A stretch of 29,773 nt of DNA from Cyclostephanos tholiformis (GCA_036939975.1 JALLPB010000042.1:1-29773); one strand, 5' to 3'; numbered from the stretch's first letter, positions 18,555-28,304 are shown. Numbers and translations are program-made. The notes: generated by a model not told the origin, from the sequence alone.

Positions 18555-20405
18555 TTACAGTCCAAAATCAGTTATGACTCGCTTGCCCTTAGAAAAGGAC
18601 TTGTTGCTATTACGCGTCTTGAAAGCGCCCTTCTTCCCCGAGGCACGCTTCCTGTCATCTAAATGCCTGCGCACTCGCTCTCGCGCCCGCTGCTCTGCCT
18701 CGGCAAAACTCAGTTGCGATATCCTCGACATGCCGCTGACGGACACACCACCAGCAAGGGAGGTGTCGTCGCCAAAGCTACTTCTTCCAGATTGTTTGTG
18801 AAAGTCATCCATTTCAATTAAATCTGGGGCCCGTTCATAATCACCGACGATTTTTTTCTCGTTCACCACTTCTTCTTGTTCATTAGCATTCTCTTTCTTG
18901 TCAAGATCTTCTACATCGTCCTCGTCCTCCTCGTCGTCGTCCTCATCGTTGTCGTCATCATCGTCCTCGTCAACATCATCCACCACGTCCAAATCACGGT
19001 GCAGCCGTTGATGCGCTTCGTAATAAGCGAGTTCGGTATCCCTCGCAGCATCCTCACTTGAATATCCCGACGCTTTCAACTCCTCGTCAAGCCTGTGCTG
19101 CGCCTTGGACACCAACGTGACGTCGTCCGCGCCATCACCCGGAAACTCCACCCCCTCGCCGCCGTCGTCTCCCGCGACGAGCTCCTCCCACGTGGGCATA
19201 ACGCCCCCCCCGACGGCCCCCTCTCCCTCAACGTAACACCGCATCTTTGCGCCGAAGAACCTCTTTAAGGACTCAACGTCACGTTCGTACAGCTCCTGAG
19301 CGTTCGGATGACGCGTGGATACCATTTGGGGGAAGTCGATGAGCGTCACGATCGGCTTCGGCTCGCCGTTGTCAAGGAGCTCCTCGGGTTCCGGAGGCTC
19401 CTCCGTCACTACCTCGCCGGTCCCGTCGATCACTTTGTGCTTCTGCAGCGGCCCGTGCGAGCTAAGCGCACCCCTGTTCCTCGACGGCAGGCCGGAATGT
19501 CGGACGTAATGCTCGGTGGCGTCGTCCTCCTCCAAATTCCGACCGCCCCCCACGGCCCCAGTCCCGTCGAGGGTCGTAGTCCCATCGTCGGGAAGGTTCC
19601 CATCCCCCCCCACGCCGGCGATCTTCGCCTGCACCCCGCTAAGGTCCACCATGAGGTTGAACTCGTTGAGGTCGCAGTGCACGAGACCTCGCCGTGCCAG
19701 CATTCCCGCGAGGATCGCGCTCTGCTCGAAGACGCTCTGGGCCTGCTCGGCCGAGACCCTGTTCGAGTGAAGCTGGTACAGCGGCACGCCACGTACCAGT
19801 CCCATCGCGACGATGTGACGACTGTGTCCCACGGGTCTCGGCGTGGGAAATCCCGCGTCGTGTAGCGCCCTCATGAAAGCGAATTCCTTGAGGGCCGACG
19901 TGCGAGAGAGGAAAAGCCACGAGTTCGGGAGCGTCCGATATCGCGTCCCGCCCCTCTTATTCTTCGAGAGGGCATTGACCATGAAGTAATCCCTCTTCTT
20001 CTTAACGTCGCGGAAGGAGGTACGACCGAGCCTGTGGAATTTGAGAACTATCTGGGTGTTTCGTGGGGTAATTGCGAGATACACGTCGGACTCCTTCCCC
20101 GTGCCTATCCTATCCCCGATGCCACCGATGATGCCACGGCACTTGAGGTCATGTAGAGCGAGGATGTCGTATCCGGAGTTCGTCAATCGGTACCCGTCGT
20201 AGCCGCAGCTCTGATCGTGACTTAGGAGCTTGTCGCGCAGGAGGGAGGAGATGATCTTGTTCGTTCCGCCGTGTCGGAGGTTGGCGATGGTATTGATCAG
20301 GGGAACGGGCACTAGTTCCCTATCCTTCATGCCGGCCTCGACTGCGCTCAGGACCCGGAAGTCCGTACGATTCATCGTCCGCATTACGGTCGGATCCAGC
20401 TTCAT
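18555..20405 (-). CDS. RIOK2: RIO2 serine kinase/ATPase (40S ribosome maturation)
   Basis: RIO2 is an atypical kinase/ATPase that acts on late pre-40S particles in the cytoplasm. The start at 20405 gives 616 residues and the expected N-terminus (MKLDPTVMRTMNRTDFRVL); the frame is open further upstream but without similarity. A winged-helix domain (about 9-84) precedes the kinase: nucleotide loop IGTGKESDVY (100-109), Lys122 in VLKFHRLGR, catalytic loop HCDLNEFN (243-250, Asp245) and the metal-binding Asp357 in LIDFPQMVS. Between the last two, most family members have only a few residues; here there are about 95 Gly/Asp/Glu-rich ones (257-351). The C-terminal third is strongly acidic, with a run of about 30 mostly Asp/Glu residues. 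The catalytic residues are all present, so it is probably active. Intronless. Confidence 0.95.
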   Translation of the reverse strand: MKLDPTVMRTMNRTDFRVLSAVEAGMKDRELVPVPLINTIANLRHGGTNKIISSLLRDKLLSHDQSCGYDGYRLTNSGYDILALHDLKCRGIIGGIGDRIGTGKESDVYLAITPRNTQIVLKFHRLGRTSFRDVKKKRDYFMVNALSKNKRGGTRYRTLPNSWLFLSRTSALKEFAFMRALHDAGFPTPRPVGHSRHIVAMGLVRGVPLYQLHSNRVSAEQAQSVFEQSAILAGMLARRGLVHCDLNEFNLMVDLSGVQAKIAGVGGDGNLPDDGTTTLDGTGAVGGGRNLEEDDATEHYVRHSGLPSRNRGALSSHGPLQKHKVIDGTGEVVTEEPPEPEELLDNGEPKPIVTLIDFPQMVSTRHPNAQELYERDVESLKRFFGAKMRCYVEGEGAVGGGVMPTWEELVAGDDGGEGVEFPGDGADDVTLVSKAQHRLDEELKASGYSSEDAARDTELAYYEAHQRLHRDLDVVDDVDEDDDDDNDEDDDEEDEDDVEDLDKKENANEQEEVVNEKKIVGDYERAPDLIEMDDFHKQSGRSSFGDDTSLAGGVSVSGMSRISQLSFAEAEQRARERVRRHLDDRKRASGKKGAFKTRNSNKSFSKGKRVITDFGL

Positions 20406-20690
20406 TGTTTCGATGTTCGAGTGAATTACTATTTGTTGGATGGGGCGGCGCGCCGGGCCGGGGGCGGTGTGGGCGGCGCGGCGGGGGTTTAAAGAATTTT
20501 TTTGGTGGAGGGGATAGGGTCTGTCCCTCACCGCAAACTGGATTTCAACCTCTGATAGAGATGTGCATGCTCGGGAAGGAATTACGGAAAAGGTGATAGC
20601 GATCATAAATATACCAATATAATATTATATGTGAAGAAGAATAACGCCAACGCGATTCGTCCTATTAAATGTGCTACTGCCTCACTGACC
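20406..20690. promoter_or_regulatory. Shared divergent promoter region of RIO2 and TRM61
   Basis: The 285 bases between the two start codons must hold the promoters of both genes. The RIO2 side is GC-rich (GGGGCGGCGCGCCGGGCCGG near 20440-20462), and the TRM61 side is A/T-rich with TATAATATTATATG at 20619-20632. No TATA box with clear spacing to either start can be assigned. Confidence 0.4.
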
Positions 20691-22154
20691 ATGGACTTCG
20701 GGCGCCCCATGATCCACACCCCCGGCATCGTCGCCAGATCCAACATACGACTCGTTCCGGCGAATCATCTCGGCGATGATCCCCTAGATATCAAGGTCTG
20801 CCTCGCGGCTAACGAGGCCGCCAAGGACCACCTGTTGGGGAACGACCGTCCGACGACACCCCCTCGGAAGGTTGGTGACAATGACGACGACGAGGGGACG
20901 ACGCCACGGCACGGTCGGCTGCTGGCCCTCGTCGACTCCTCCCTCTACCACGAGCGTCACCTCCCCCCCCCCACCCGCCTCATCAAACCAGGCGACCTCG
21001 TCGTGGTTTTCGAATCCTTCAACGATCTCAACTTCGTGTACGCGACCCCGGGGGACGTCTTCTCGAATCGCAACGGTCACTTCCACCACGATGATTTCAT
21101 CGGGAGGCCGTACGGGTGCAAGATACGATCGAGGAACGATCGCGGATTGGGATTCCTTTACCTATTACGACCCACCCCGGAGCTATGGGCGCGTAGCCTC
21201 CCCCATCGGACTCAAATCGTGCACGAGCTCGACGCGTCGATGATCGTGCATTACCTCGACATCGGCCCGAATATGGTAGTATGCGAATCCGGGACAGGAT
21301 CCGGCGCCATGTCCCACGCGATACTTCGTTCGATAGCTCCGTTGGGGAAGCTACACACCTACGAATTCAACAGGATGAGGGTGGAGAAGGCGAGATTGGA
21401 GTTCGAGGGACACGGGCTCGGTCACCTGGTGGAGGTCCATCACAGGGACGTTTGTGGGAAAATGACGCTATCGAGAACGAAGAAGAGGGGGGGGGAAGAG
21501 GGCGGGGCGACAACGGCCGGCAGTGGGGCCGACGATTCCTATAATGTCGACAACTGCGATGTCAACAACGACGACGGCAACGGAGGAGACGACGGATGGG
21601 GGGGATTCCAACTCGGACCGGCGATCGCGCACGCCGTCTTCCTCGACCTACCGGAACCTTGGCTCGCCGTGCCCCACGCGGCTCACGTCATCCGTCCCAA
21701 CGGCAGGATATGCTCCTACTCCCCGTGCGTGGAGCAGACGCAGCGCACCGTCGAGGCGATGCGTCGGCACGGATTCCACTCCCTCCGTACCATCGAGGCG
21801 CGGTTGCGGGAGTTCTTCGTCAGTGAGGTCGAGATGGAGGCCCCGCCGTGCGGTTCCCCCCCCGACGTGCTAACGGAGGAACGCGCGTCGCTGGAGAAGG
21901 AGCGATGTGCCAATGGCGGGGTGCTTCCGATGAAGTCCACGGTTGGGGTGGAGGAGGGTCAAGACGCCTCCGCAAGAGGGGGGGAGAAGGCGGTCGAGAT
22001 GGTCGCCGGCGGCAGTAAGAGGAGGAGAGCGAATAAGAAAATACTCTGCGCTCGGCCGTTCGCGCAGATGAGGGGTCATACGGCTTTTCTAACCTTCGCG
22101 ACCGCCGGCAACACACCTCAGCCAGATCCCAATGAGAACGTCGTCTTGGGCTGA
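20691..22154 (+). CDS. TRM61: tRNA (adenine-58-N1) methyltransferase catalytic subunit TRM61
   Basis: TRM61 works with TRM6 to methylate A58 of tRNAs using S-adenosylmethionine. From the ATG at 20691 the protein has 487 residues; the frame extends upstream only to a GTG. Family motifs in order: LIKPGDLVVVF, IGRPYGCKI, the signature PTPELWARSLPHRTQI (161-176), the cofactor loop ESGTGSG (about 199-205), LHTYEFNRMRVEKA, HRDVC, and LDLPEPW (318-324) with the aromatic/acidic residues used in tRNA binding, then IRPNGRICSYSPCVEQ. Two low-complexity inserts, one acidic near 55-75 and one Gly/Asp/Asn-rich at about 257-309, make it longer than usual. The C-terminal ARPFAQMRGHTAFLTFA is also conserved. 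I see no partner TRM6 gene in this window. It converges with Ipi3, with 70 bases between stops. Confidence 0.93.
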   Translation: MDFGRPMIHTPGIVARSNIRLVPANHLGDDPLDIKVCLAANEAAKDHLLGNDRPTTPPRKVGDNDDDEGTTPRHGRLLALVDSSLYHERHLPPPTRLIKPGDLVVVFESFNDLNFVYATPGDVFSNRNGHFHHDDFIGRPYGCKIRSRNDRGLGFLYLLRPTPELWARSLPHRTQIVHELDASMIVHYLDIGPNMVVCESGTGSGAMSHAILRSIAPLGKLHTYEFNRMRVEKARLEFEGHGLGHLVEVHHRDVCGKMTLSRTKKRGGEEGGATTAGSGADDSYNVDNCDVNNDDGNGGDDGWGGFQLGPAIAHAVFLDLPEPWLAVPHAAHVIRPNGRICSYSPCVEQTQRTVEAMRRHGFHSLRTIEARLREFFVSEVEMEAPPCGSPPDVLTEERASLEKERCANGGVLPMKSTVGVEEGQDASARGGEKAVEMVAGGSKRRRANKKILCARPFAQMRGHTAFLTFATAGNTPQPDPNENVVLG

Positions 22155-22224
22155 AGAAATAACAAACAATATTAAGTTTTTCTACAGCACCCTTTTTGAA
22201 TGCTGTTACCTTTACTGCTACTAC

Positions 22225-24195
22225 CTAGTTGCTTGTGCTTTTCAGCTTGGCAATGAGCTGATTGTTCACCGCCTGCCATCGCTCGATTACATCCTGCGAC
22301 TTCACCAATTCTTTTCGCAGTCGATTGATTTCGTCCTTATCTCCTTGTGACGACGGTCTCCTTGTCCTCTTCCTCGTTGACGCGATGGTGCGGTTCGGTA
22401 GTATCGGATTCTCCCAATACCTGGTAAATGACTCGTCCCTCCTCGGCCACAGAATCGGGGCGCATCTTCCTCCTACCAAGGACGACCCCGCATTGTCGAC
22501 GTCGTCGACGCCGTGGCGAATCACGCTAGTCCCGCGAAGGAACCCCTTTAACGGCTTGTACGTGGATGAAGAGCCACCGTCGGCGTTACTCCTCTTTCCC
22601 GCCCTCGACGATGCGGCGGACGACAGGCCTAGAGATACGCCCCTATGGGACGTCAGACTCGACCTCGGCACGACAACGATCGATGTGACGGGGGGCAATG
22701 AGGCCGCAGACGACGACTTAGAACCCACGACGCTCGTTCCCCCGCCCTCAAACGACGACGACAAAGACCACGGTCGCAGCACCTTGACGCACGATCGGGT
22801 GCGTAGGTCCCAAACGCGGACGGTCCCATCCTCGGAACCGCTGACCAGAAGCATTGTTTGCACTTCACCGACGCTGCCGATGTCATCGTCGCGGTCCTTC
22901 GGCGGATGATGTAGAACCATATCCGACGGGTCCAACAACGCAAGGCAGGTGACCGATCTCGCGTGACCCCTCAGCTCCGTGATGAACGACAGCGGAGCGT
23001 CGTCCCCATCGAATAGGACTTTACCTCCCCGCCTGTTCCTCGCGGTCGCATTCGCGTACGCAAACGATCCTCCCCCGCCATCGGACGACGACTTCGAAGA
23101 CTCAAGGACGGCGTATTCGCACATGTCCACGCAGTAGACGTTGCCGTCCGCCCCGCCGCAATACAGACGTCCCCCGGAGGAGTCGGTTATCGTCGCACGT
23201 ATCCCGGAGGGTAGGCAGATTCTCGCAAGCGTCCTCCCGACTCCTTCCCCCCCGCCGTTCCCGTCGGCCGCTCCACCGTCCCCGAGTTCCATGACGATTA
23301 GGTTCCGATCGAGCGACGACGACACGAGACGTACCGATCCACGTCCGGCACCTGGCAGGATGCACATGGACGTCACGGGTAGATGATGCTCGGACCACGT
23401 TCGGAATGGTCGTATTACCGTCGATGAAGACGATGTCGACGACAACGGATCGTGACAGTCGCGGTCGACGACGTCCTGTAAACACCAAGCGTTCACGATG
23501 CCGTCGTCCCCCCCCGTGAATAACGTACATCCGTCCGTATCGCCATCGTCGAACATCACGCACGATAACGGCCTGTGATGTGCCCTCCACGACCCAACGA
23601 GGTTGTCCCCCGAGACGTCTCGCCATTCCCATAGTAGGATGGATCCGTCGACGCATCCCGTGGCGAGGTATCGTCCGTCGGGTGATATCGACATTGATTG
23701 GGGGGAGCGGGAGAGCGATCGGGGGGGTCGGACACGCCATTTGGCATGATTGCCACCGCCGGATGTCGACGACGATGACGATACGAGGAAGACGTGTTCG
23801 TCCTTCCCCCCCGACGCCCCCGCCGCGCCGCCGTGGCCTACGAAGAGCGCGCCCGCCGCGTCGTCGTCGTGATGACCGCATACGCCCCCCCCGCCGGACC
23901 CGACCGAGGACGGAGACACGCGGACGATGCACCTCACGCCGAATGCAGCGCTTCCGAACGACGACGATGGCGCGACGCGTAGGGGATGGACGCCAGTTAT
24001 GTTGGATCCGGTGTAAGGACATACGGCCTGGACGGGATCGCGGCCGTGCTTCGCGCCTCCTCCCACCCCTCCTCCTCCTCCTCCTCCTCCTCCGGGGGGA
24101 CGATCGGATGCCACATACAGGACGTACGGTCGATGGTAGTTGTTGGCGTTATTGCTGTTGCCGCCGGCGGTAGATCCACCGATGATGGACGACAT
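22225..24195 (-). CDS. IPI3: Ipi3/WDR18-like WD40 protein (Rix1 complex, 60S maturation)
   Basis: Ipi3/WDR18 is the WD40 subunit of the Rix1 complex, which helps process pre-60S ribosomes. The 656-residue frame has Gly-rich and Ser-rich stretches (35-47, 97-150), then WD repeats: SPDGRYLATGCVDGSILLWEW (about 171-191), TLFTGGDDGIVNAWCL, HHLPVTSMC and SSSLDRNLIVMEL (about 270-304), LPSGIRATITD and LYCGGADGNVYCVDM (about 328-358), and LRGHARSVTCLALL with LLVSGSEDGTVRVWDLRTRSCVKVL (408-473). The LPSGIRA/GGADG pair and the C-terminal short coil (about 619-656: INRLRKELVKSQDVIERWQ) are what point to Ipi3/WDR18 rather than another WD40 family. The last ~170 residues before the coil are Ser/Arg-rich and unlike a known domain. 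The WD40 nature is certain; the subfamily call is inference. Intronless. Confidence 0.8.
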   Translation of the reverse strand: MSSIIGGSTAGGNSNNANNYHRPYVLYVASDRPPGGGGGGGGGVGGGAKHGRDPVQAVCPYTGSNITGVHPLRVAPSSSFGSAAFGVRCIVRVSPSSVGSGGGGVCGHHDDDAAGALFVGHGGAAGASGGKDEHVFLVSSSSSTSGGGNHAKWRVRPPRSLSRSPQSMSISPDGRYLATGCVDGSILLWEWRDVSGDNLVGSWRAHHRPLSCVMFDDGDTDGCTLFTGGDDGIVNAWCLQDVVDRDCHDPLSSTSSSSTVIRPFRTWSEHHLPVTSMCILPGAGRGSVRLVSSSLDRNLIVMELGDGGAADGNGGGEGVGRTLARICLPSGIRATITDSSGGRLYCGGADGNVYCVDMCEYAVLESSKSSSDGGGGSFAYANATARNRRGGKVLFDGDDAPLSFITELRGHARSVTCLALLDPSDMVLHHPPKDRDDDIGSVGEVQTMLLVSGSEDGTVRVWDLRTRSCVKVLRPWSLSSSFEGGGTSVVGSKSSSAASLPPVTSIVVVPRSSLTSHRGVSLGLSSAASSRAGKRSNADGGSSSTYKPLKGFLRGTSVIRHGVDDVDNAGSSLVGGRCAPILWPRRDESFTRYWENPILPNRTIASTRKRTRRPSSQGDKDEINRLRKELVKSQDVIERWQAVNNQLIAKLKSTSN

Positions 24196-24318
24196 GGTGT
24201 CCCCAGTCCCCTCAAGTTTGGGGGTTCTCTTCTTCTTTGAGGAGGAGGACAGACGTTAGAATCTTATTGTGGTTACTACCGCTGATTATTTAACAATTGT
24301 CGCCATAGCTAGGATAGG

Positions 24319-24386
24319 CTAAGGGTGTTAGCTAGGGTTAGCAAAGGGTTACCTAAGTAAGGGTTAGCTAAGGGTTAGGAATTAGG
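24319..24386 (+). repeat. Interstitial telomere-like minisatellite (AGGGTTAGCTA units)
   Basis: Three exact AGGGTTAG copies (24334, 24360, 24371) and two variants (AGGGTGTTAG near 24322, AGGGTTAC near 24345) follow each other at about 10-15 bp, close to an 11-bp unit AGGGTTAGCTA. Each copy contains the GGGTTA core of the TTAGGG telomere repeat, on the strand shown. It lies about 125 bp upstream of the Ipi3 start codon. Confidence 0.6.
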
Positions 24387-24792
24387 TATAGTACCTAATA
24401 TAGAAAGCCTCGTAGACATGAACTAATTCCTATTTTTTGCCAAAGGAGGGGAGAGGGAGACAGAAGCTGAAGACAAAATTGTAAAAACCATGTACTAATC
24501 CAGTCCTCCAGCTTTGGCCCGTTGTTCTCGCTCTCGCCATGAGCGGCAGCCTCCCCACCCACTCCCCTCCCAACGTTCCACATCTAACCTAACATCCCGT
24601 GGCATCGGAACTGAGGTTGGTGCCCATCGCACCATGGGGGGGAAGGCCATCAACCTACCCCCGTCTGGCATTGCTCAGACTCGACGATCCGCCGCCGATG
24701 CCACCGCCAATGAAAGGGGAATCTTCTTGTCCCTCCTCCAATTTTGCATGCGTTATTAATAGATTGATTAAATGGAGCATTCCCAAAACTCT

Positions 24793-24834
24793 TTTTGTGT
24801 TTGTGATTCACAAACACATAATTTTGTGTTTGTG
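24793..24834. repeat. Perfect 11-bp palindrome plus a third direct copy
   Basis: TGTGTTTGTGA (24796-24806) and TCACAAACACA (24808-24818) are exact reverse complements around a single T. TTTTGTGTTTGTG recurs at 24822-24834, matching 24793-24805, so an inverted copy sits between two direct copies. The N at 24852 is 18 bases away, so the structure may mark a difficult or joined place in the assembly. Confidence 0.7.
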
Positions 24835-25034
24835 CGAGCAAGTGTTCCCAANAAAGAGACACAGGGGATAATTTTTTTTTCGGTGAGACAGTAGGAATTA
24901 CAAAGGGCGAATACCGGTATATTATGCAGTTTTTCCCTTTTTTTTCACTATTTACCAAAAATGGTAGATTTGAGAGTGACTGAAAATCCAAAATTTATAG
25001 AAATTTACATATCGTTGAGCCACACTAAGGGAGC

Positions 25035-28000
25035 ATGCCGCCGCCCCTCGCTCCCCCCTTGCTTGTCATACGGGCACTCTCTAGCGGCAACGATGCGAGC
25101 GCGACGATGATCTCTAAAGGATGGATCTCGTCGACGTCGAGGGTGACGACGATCCCCCCTCAGTCGTCGCGACGACGACGACGACGACTCGATGACGGCT
25201 CCCTCCTCCCCTTTTCGTCTTCTATTCTTCGGCGGACCGTGCTTTTCATCGCCATCGTTGGTTGTCTCAGGCATTACTGCCATATGTGGTCATCAATATA
25301 TCGATCATTCGCCGACGACGTCTCCGCCTCGGTGGGAGTCGACGAGCTCGTCGGTGGGCATCATCATCGGAGATTGCGTCGATTTTCGATTGGTTCCGTC
25401 GGCTCGACTACTTCCGGAAATAATAAAGACGAAGATACCTCGTCGCACGCGGATCGAATAATCGGGAACACAATCGTCGCGAGGCGGGTGCAATCCGCCT
25501 TGATCGCGCGTACTGGACATCCCAACCTGATCCTGGCGGCGTACGTGGAACCGGAACCGCCACCTCCACCCACAACGGAAGAAGACGGGGGGAAGAAAAA
25601 TGACGATGGCGACGAATCATATCCAGTGATGACCCTGCGCGTGCAAACACCTCGGGATCTGACGTACATCCCGTACCCGCCGCCGGTCCGTCGGGGGAAT
25701 GATCAACTCGATATTAGGAACGACCGTGATCGATCGCCGCCCGAGGGTGCATGCTCTCGAAACGGCGCCCAGTGGACCTTCCCGACGTCGCATCCGAAAT
25801 CGCTGGATCACCGCTTCGGTGGCAACGTGTTCAGGAGACGTCCGATCTACGACGATCGATGGGAACTCGCCCTTGGCATCACCAACAACAGTAGCAACAA
25901 CAACAACAAATCTCAAACTGTCGTTGCGGGGGGCGGCGGGCATTGCCCAATCGACGCGGATCCGTACCTTCCCTGGATACACGACGCCTTCCCCACGGAC
26001 GACGGCCACCACGTCGAATTCGTGATATCGAACAAGCGTCGGTGTAACACTGATCCGGGGAGATTTGAGTCGGATTTGAAGAATCTGGAGCCGCAGGTCG
26101 CGCTTATGCAGCCCGTGCCGTTGAAGAGGATCATCGAGGAAGGGACCGGGAGGCGGACGTTGTCATCGGCGTTCAATGACGCCTTAGAATTGTTGTGGTC
26201 CCCTCCCGCCTCCCCCGACGAACGACGGGAAGATGATGCCAACGCCGGAGGGAGATCGGACTCCTACGTTCGGGACGATGTCGACTACATCCCGCCAAGG
26301 TATGCGCTCGCGACGTCGTTGGACGATGCCGACGAGGATGCGAGATACACTCGTTTTATCTGCAGATTCCACACGGTTATTATTATGGACGATGATTATA
26401 TTCCCACCGGTGGCAGATCCGACGAGGAGGGGGCAAGACTTGGAAAAATCATCCTCGGCGAGACGCTGAGCACGTATTCGTACAATCCCGAACATGCCAA
26501 TTACAGAAAACGTGATAGCAAGCCGATGCTCGGGGACGCGCACGATGAGCAGATATGGAATTCTGTTTATGTCGTGCGTTGTCCCGTTCCTGCTTCCCGT
26601 GATGTCATTTTGGACGACGCTGCGATGATGCCGCTACCAGGTATCATAGCGTCCGGAAAATCGGTACACGACGGCGTGCCTTCGATATACGTCGATTTGA
26701 TCCCGGTACGTACTCCCGTTCGTAGAAGTCGCAAGGGTTACGCTCTCCCGGGAGTTTCCGATGGCGCCTTCGATCCCCAGCGCGCTTGGGGGAGCGCCCA
26801 TGTCCTACCGCGTATCGAAGCGAGCGGTCGATGGGAAAATATCCCTATTTGCTCTCCCCCAAGGGCGGGGGAGGAGACGGCGTGGGTGGCCGATCCGTCT
26901 CGGCAACTCGCGAGGATGTCGAGTAGTAGTCGTCTGAATAGCAACGATGTCATCGCCGCTCAAAATAGGACGCGCCATTTCGTAGTGGCCTGCGTTTGGG
27001 CGTCGCACTCGTTTTCCACACGCGGCCAGGCCGATAATGCCGATTCCTCGACCAGCGATCGATTGCGGGAGTTCCTGTTATACCATCTACAGATTGCTGG
27101 TTTCGACCACGTTTACGTGTACGACAATTCGGACGCGACATCATCTGGCAACAACAGCACGCTTGCTGCGGTGACGGATGCCTTTTCGCGCCTACTCGTG
27201 ACGAGGATTCCTTGGCCCCACCGCGTGTGCAACAACAACCCCCCGGCTAGCGCCAATCCCGGTGAAAGATCGTCGCAATATGCGGCCGAGAGATCGTGTC
27301 TAGCGCGATACGGACCAGGCACGACGTGGATGGCGACGCTGGACGTGGATGAATACCTGATATCGACCGGGAGCTGGAAGACTTTGCGCCATTGGCTCGA
27401 ACATGTCACCGAAGTGGCCGACGCCAAAATCCTCAGCTTTTACCAGACGAGGGCACTTCCGAATATTGAATTGATGGTCCCGTACGAAGGAGGTTCCACG
27501 CCATCTTGCAAAGTCGTCAGCAATACCAGCGTGTTGACTTCAATGTGTATGATGAAGGTATGTAATAGCAAAATGAGATTTTTTTCCAATAATGGCTATT
27601 AAAAGCTCACACATCAAATACGATACGCGAAAGGACCCAAATAAGACCTATTTGGCGACATATAACTGTGAGCCTACGACCCATCCGAAGCCCCACTGGG
27701 CCTGGAGGGCTAAAAAGCAGTTATATCGTCCAGACTTCGTTTTGAATCATTTCGTCCACTACTCACTGGTGACCAAAGAAATCTTGGATAAACCAATGGA
27801 TGCATCGGATCTGGTATGTGATTTAATTTGATCTGTGTTTGTCTTGCATTCTGGTTGCTATGCCAAATAACTTAGCTTGCATTGCTTCCCCAGCGTTTTG
27901 ATGTACGAGCACCCTTTGAGCGGAGAGTCAACGAGTTGACTGAAGTGAGATCTTTTCTCAATTGCTTTTTTGACAAGATGCTAGCCATTCTTGCTCACGC

Positions 28001-28304
28001 ATTTATTCTTATGTGGTTAATCAAGGGTTTTTTGCTCCATGCCAAATCAACTGGACCGGAGAAAACATTTGGATGGAGTGAAAGATGTAGTCGTAGAGGC
28101 GTCGGCATTGCGAAAAGCTCATCTTGTCAGGTTGGAATCCCATCCCACGAATTAATTTTAGGCGGGTACAACATCTCAGAAAGAGAAGATAATGGCGTCA
28201 TTTCTGCTGCATTTGAAAGCAACTGCTTTCGTCATGGCAAGATTATGAAGGATTATGTGCCAAGGCTCGAATTAGCTCTTAAGGCATCGACTATCCCTGC
28301 GTAG
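25035..28304 (+). CDS. Glycosyltransferase family 92 (DUF23) protein, four exons
   Basis: GT92 enzymes are Golgi type-II membrane proteins that add sugars to glycans. Proposed exons: 25035-27544, 27606-27813, 27894-27944 and 28026-28304, 1015 residues in all. A membrane anchor lies near residues 66-85 (RRTVLFIAIVGCL); the next ~550 residues are poorly conserved. The catalytic domain starts near residue 650: VVACVWASHSF, LREFLLYHLQIAGFDHVYVYDNS, ERSSQYAAERSCLARYG, then the DxD-type WMATLDVDEYL (Asp770). Later exons add TYLATYNCEP, RAKKQLYRPDFVLNHFVHYSLVT, GFLLHAKS and MKDYVPRLELALK, all family-typical. The best-looking donor after exon 1 (GTATGT at 27558) puts exon 2 out of frame; the alternative GTGTAT at 27545 keeps frame but is a weaker site. 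Introns 2 and 3 are ordinary GT-AG and in phase. The ATG at 25107 is a possible alternative start. Confidence 0.85.

Larger units (their letters stand above)
24196..25034. other. Non-coding region between Ipi3 and GT92 genes, with one ambiguous base
   Basis: No coding frame here resembles a protein. It holds the TTAGGG-like minisatellite (24319-24386), a purine-rich stretch near 24444-24465, the palindrome at 24796-24818, an N at 24852 and an A/T-rich tail. The N shows the assembly was uncertain at this place. Confidence 0.6.

Noticed and set aside
19308..19865. 185-residue plus-strand frame within RIO2
   Set aside because: It lies wholly opposite the conserved kinase domain and has the composition of an antisense shadow.
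23102..24173. Long open frames opposite or shifted to the Ipi3 gene (23102-24022 minus, 23580-24173 plus)
   Set aside because: They are Arg/Pro-rich shadows of a GC-rich WD40 coding region and resemble no protein family.
24514..24871. Short plus-strand frames before the GT92 gene
   Set aside because: They have no recognisable motif, span the N and the palindrome, and overlap each other in different frames.
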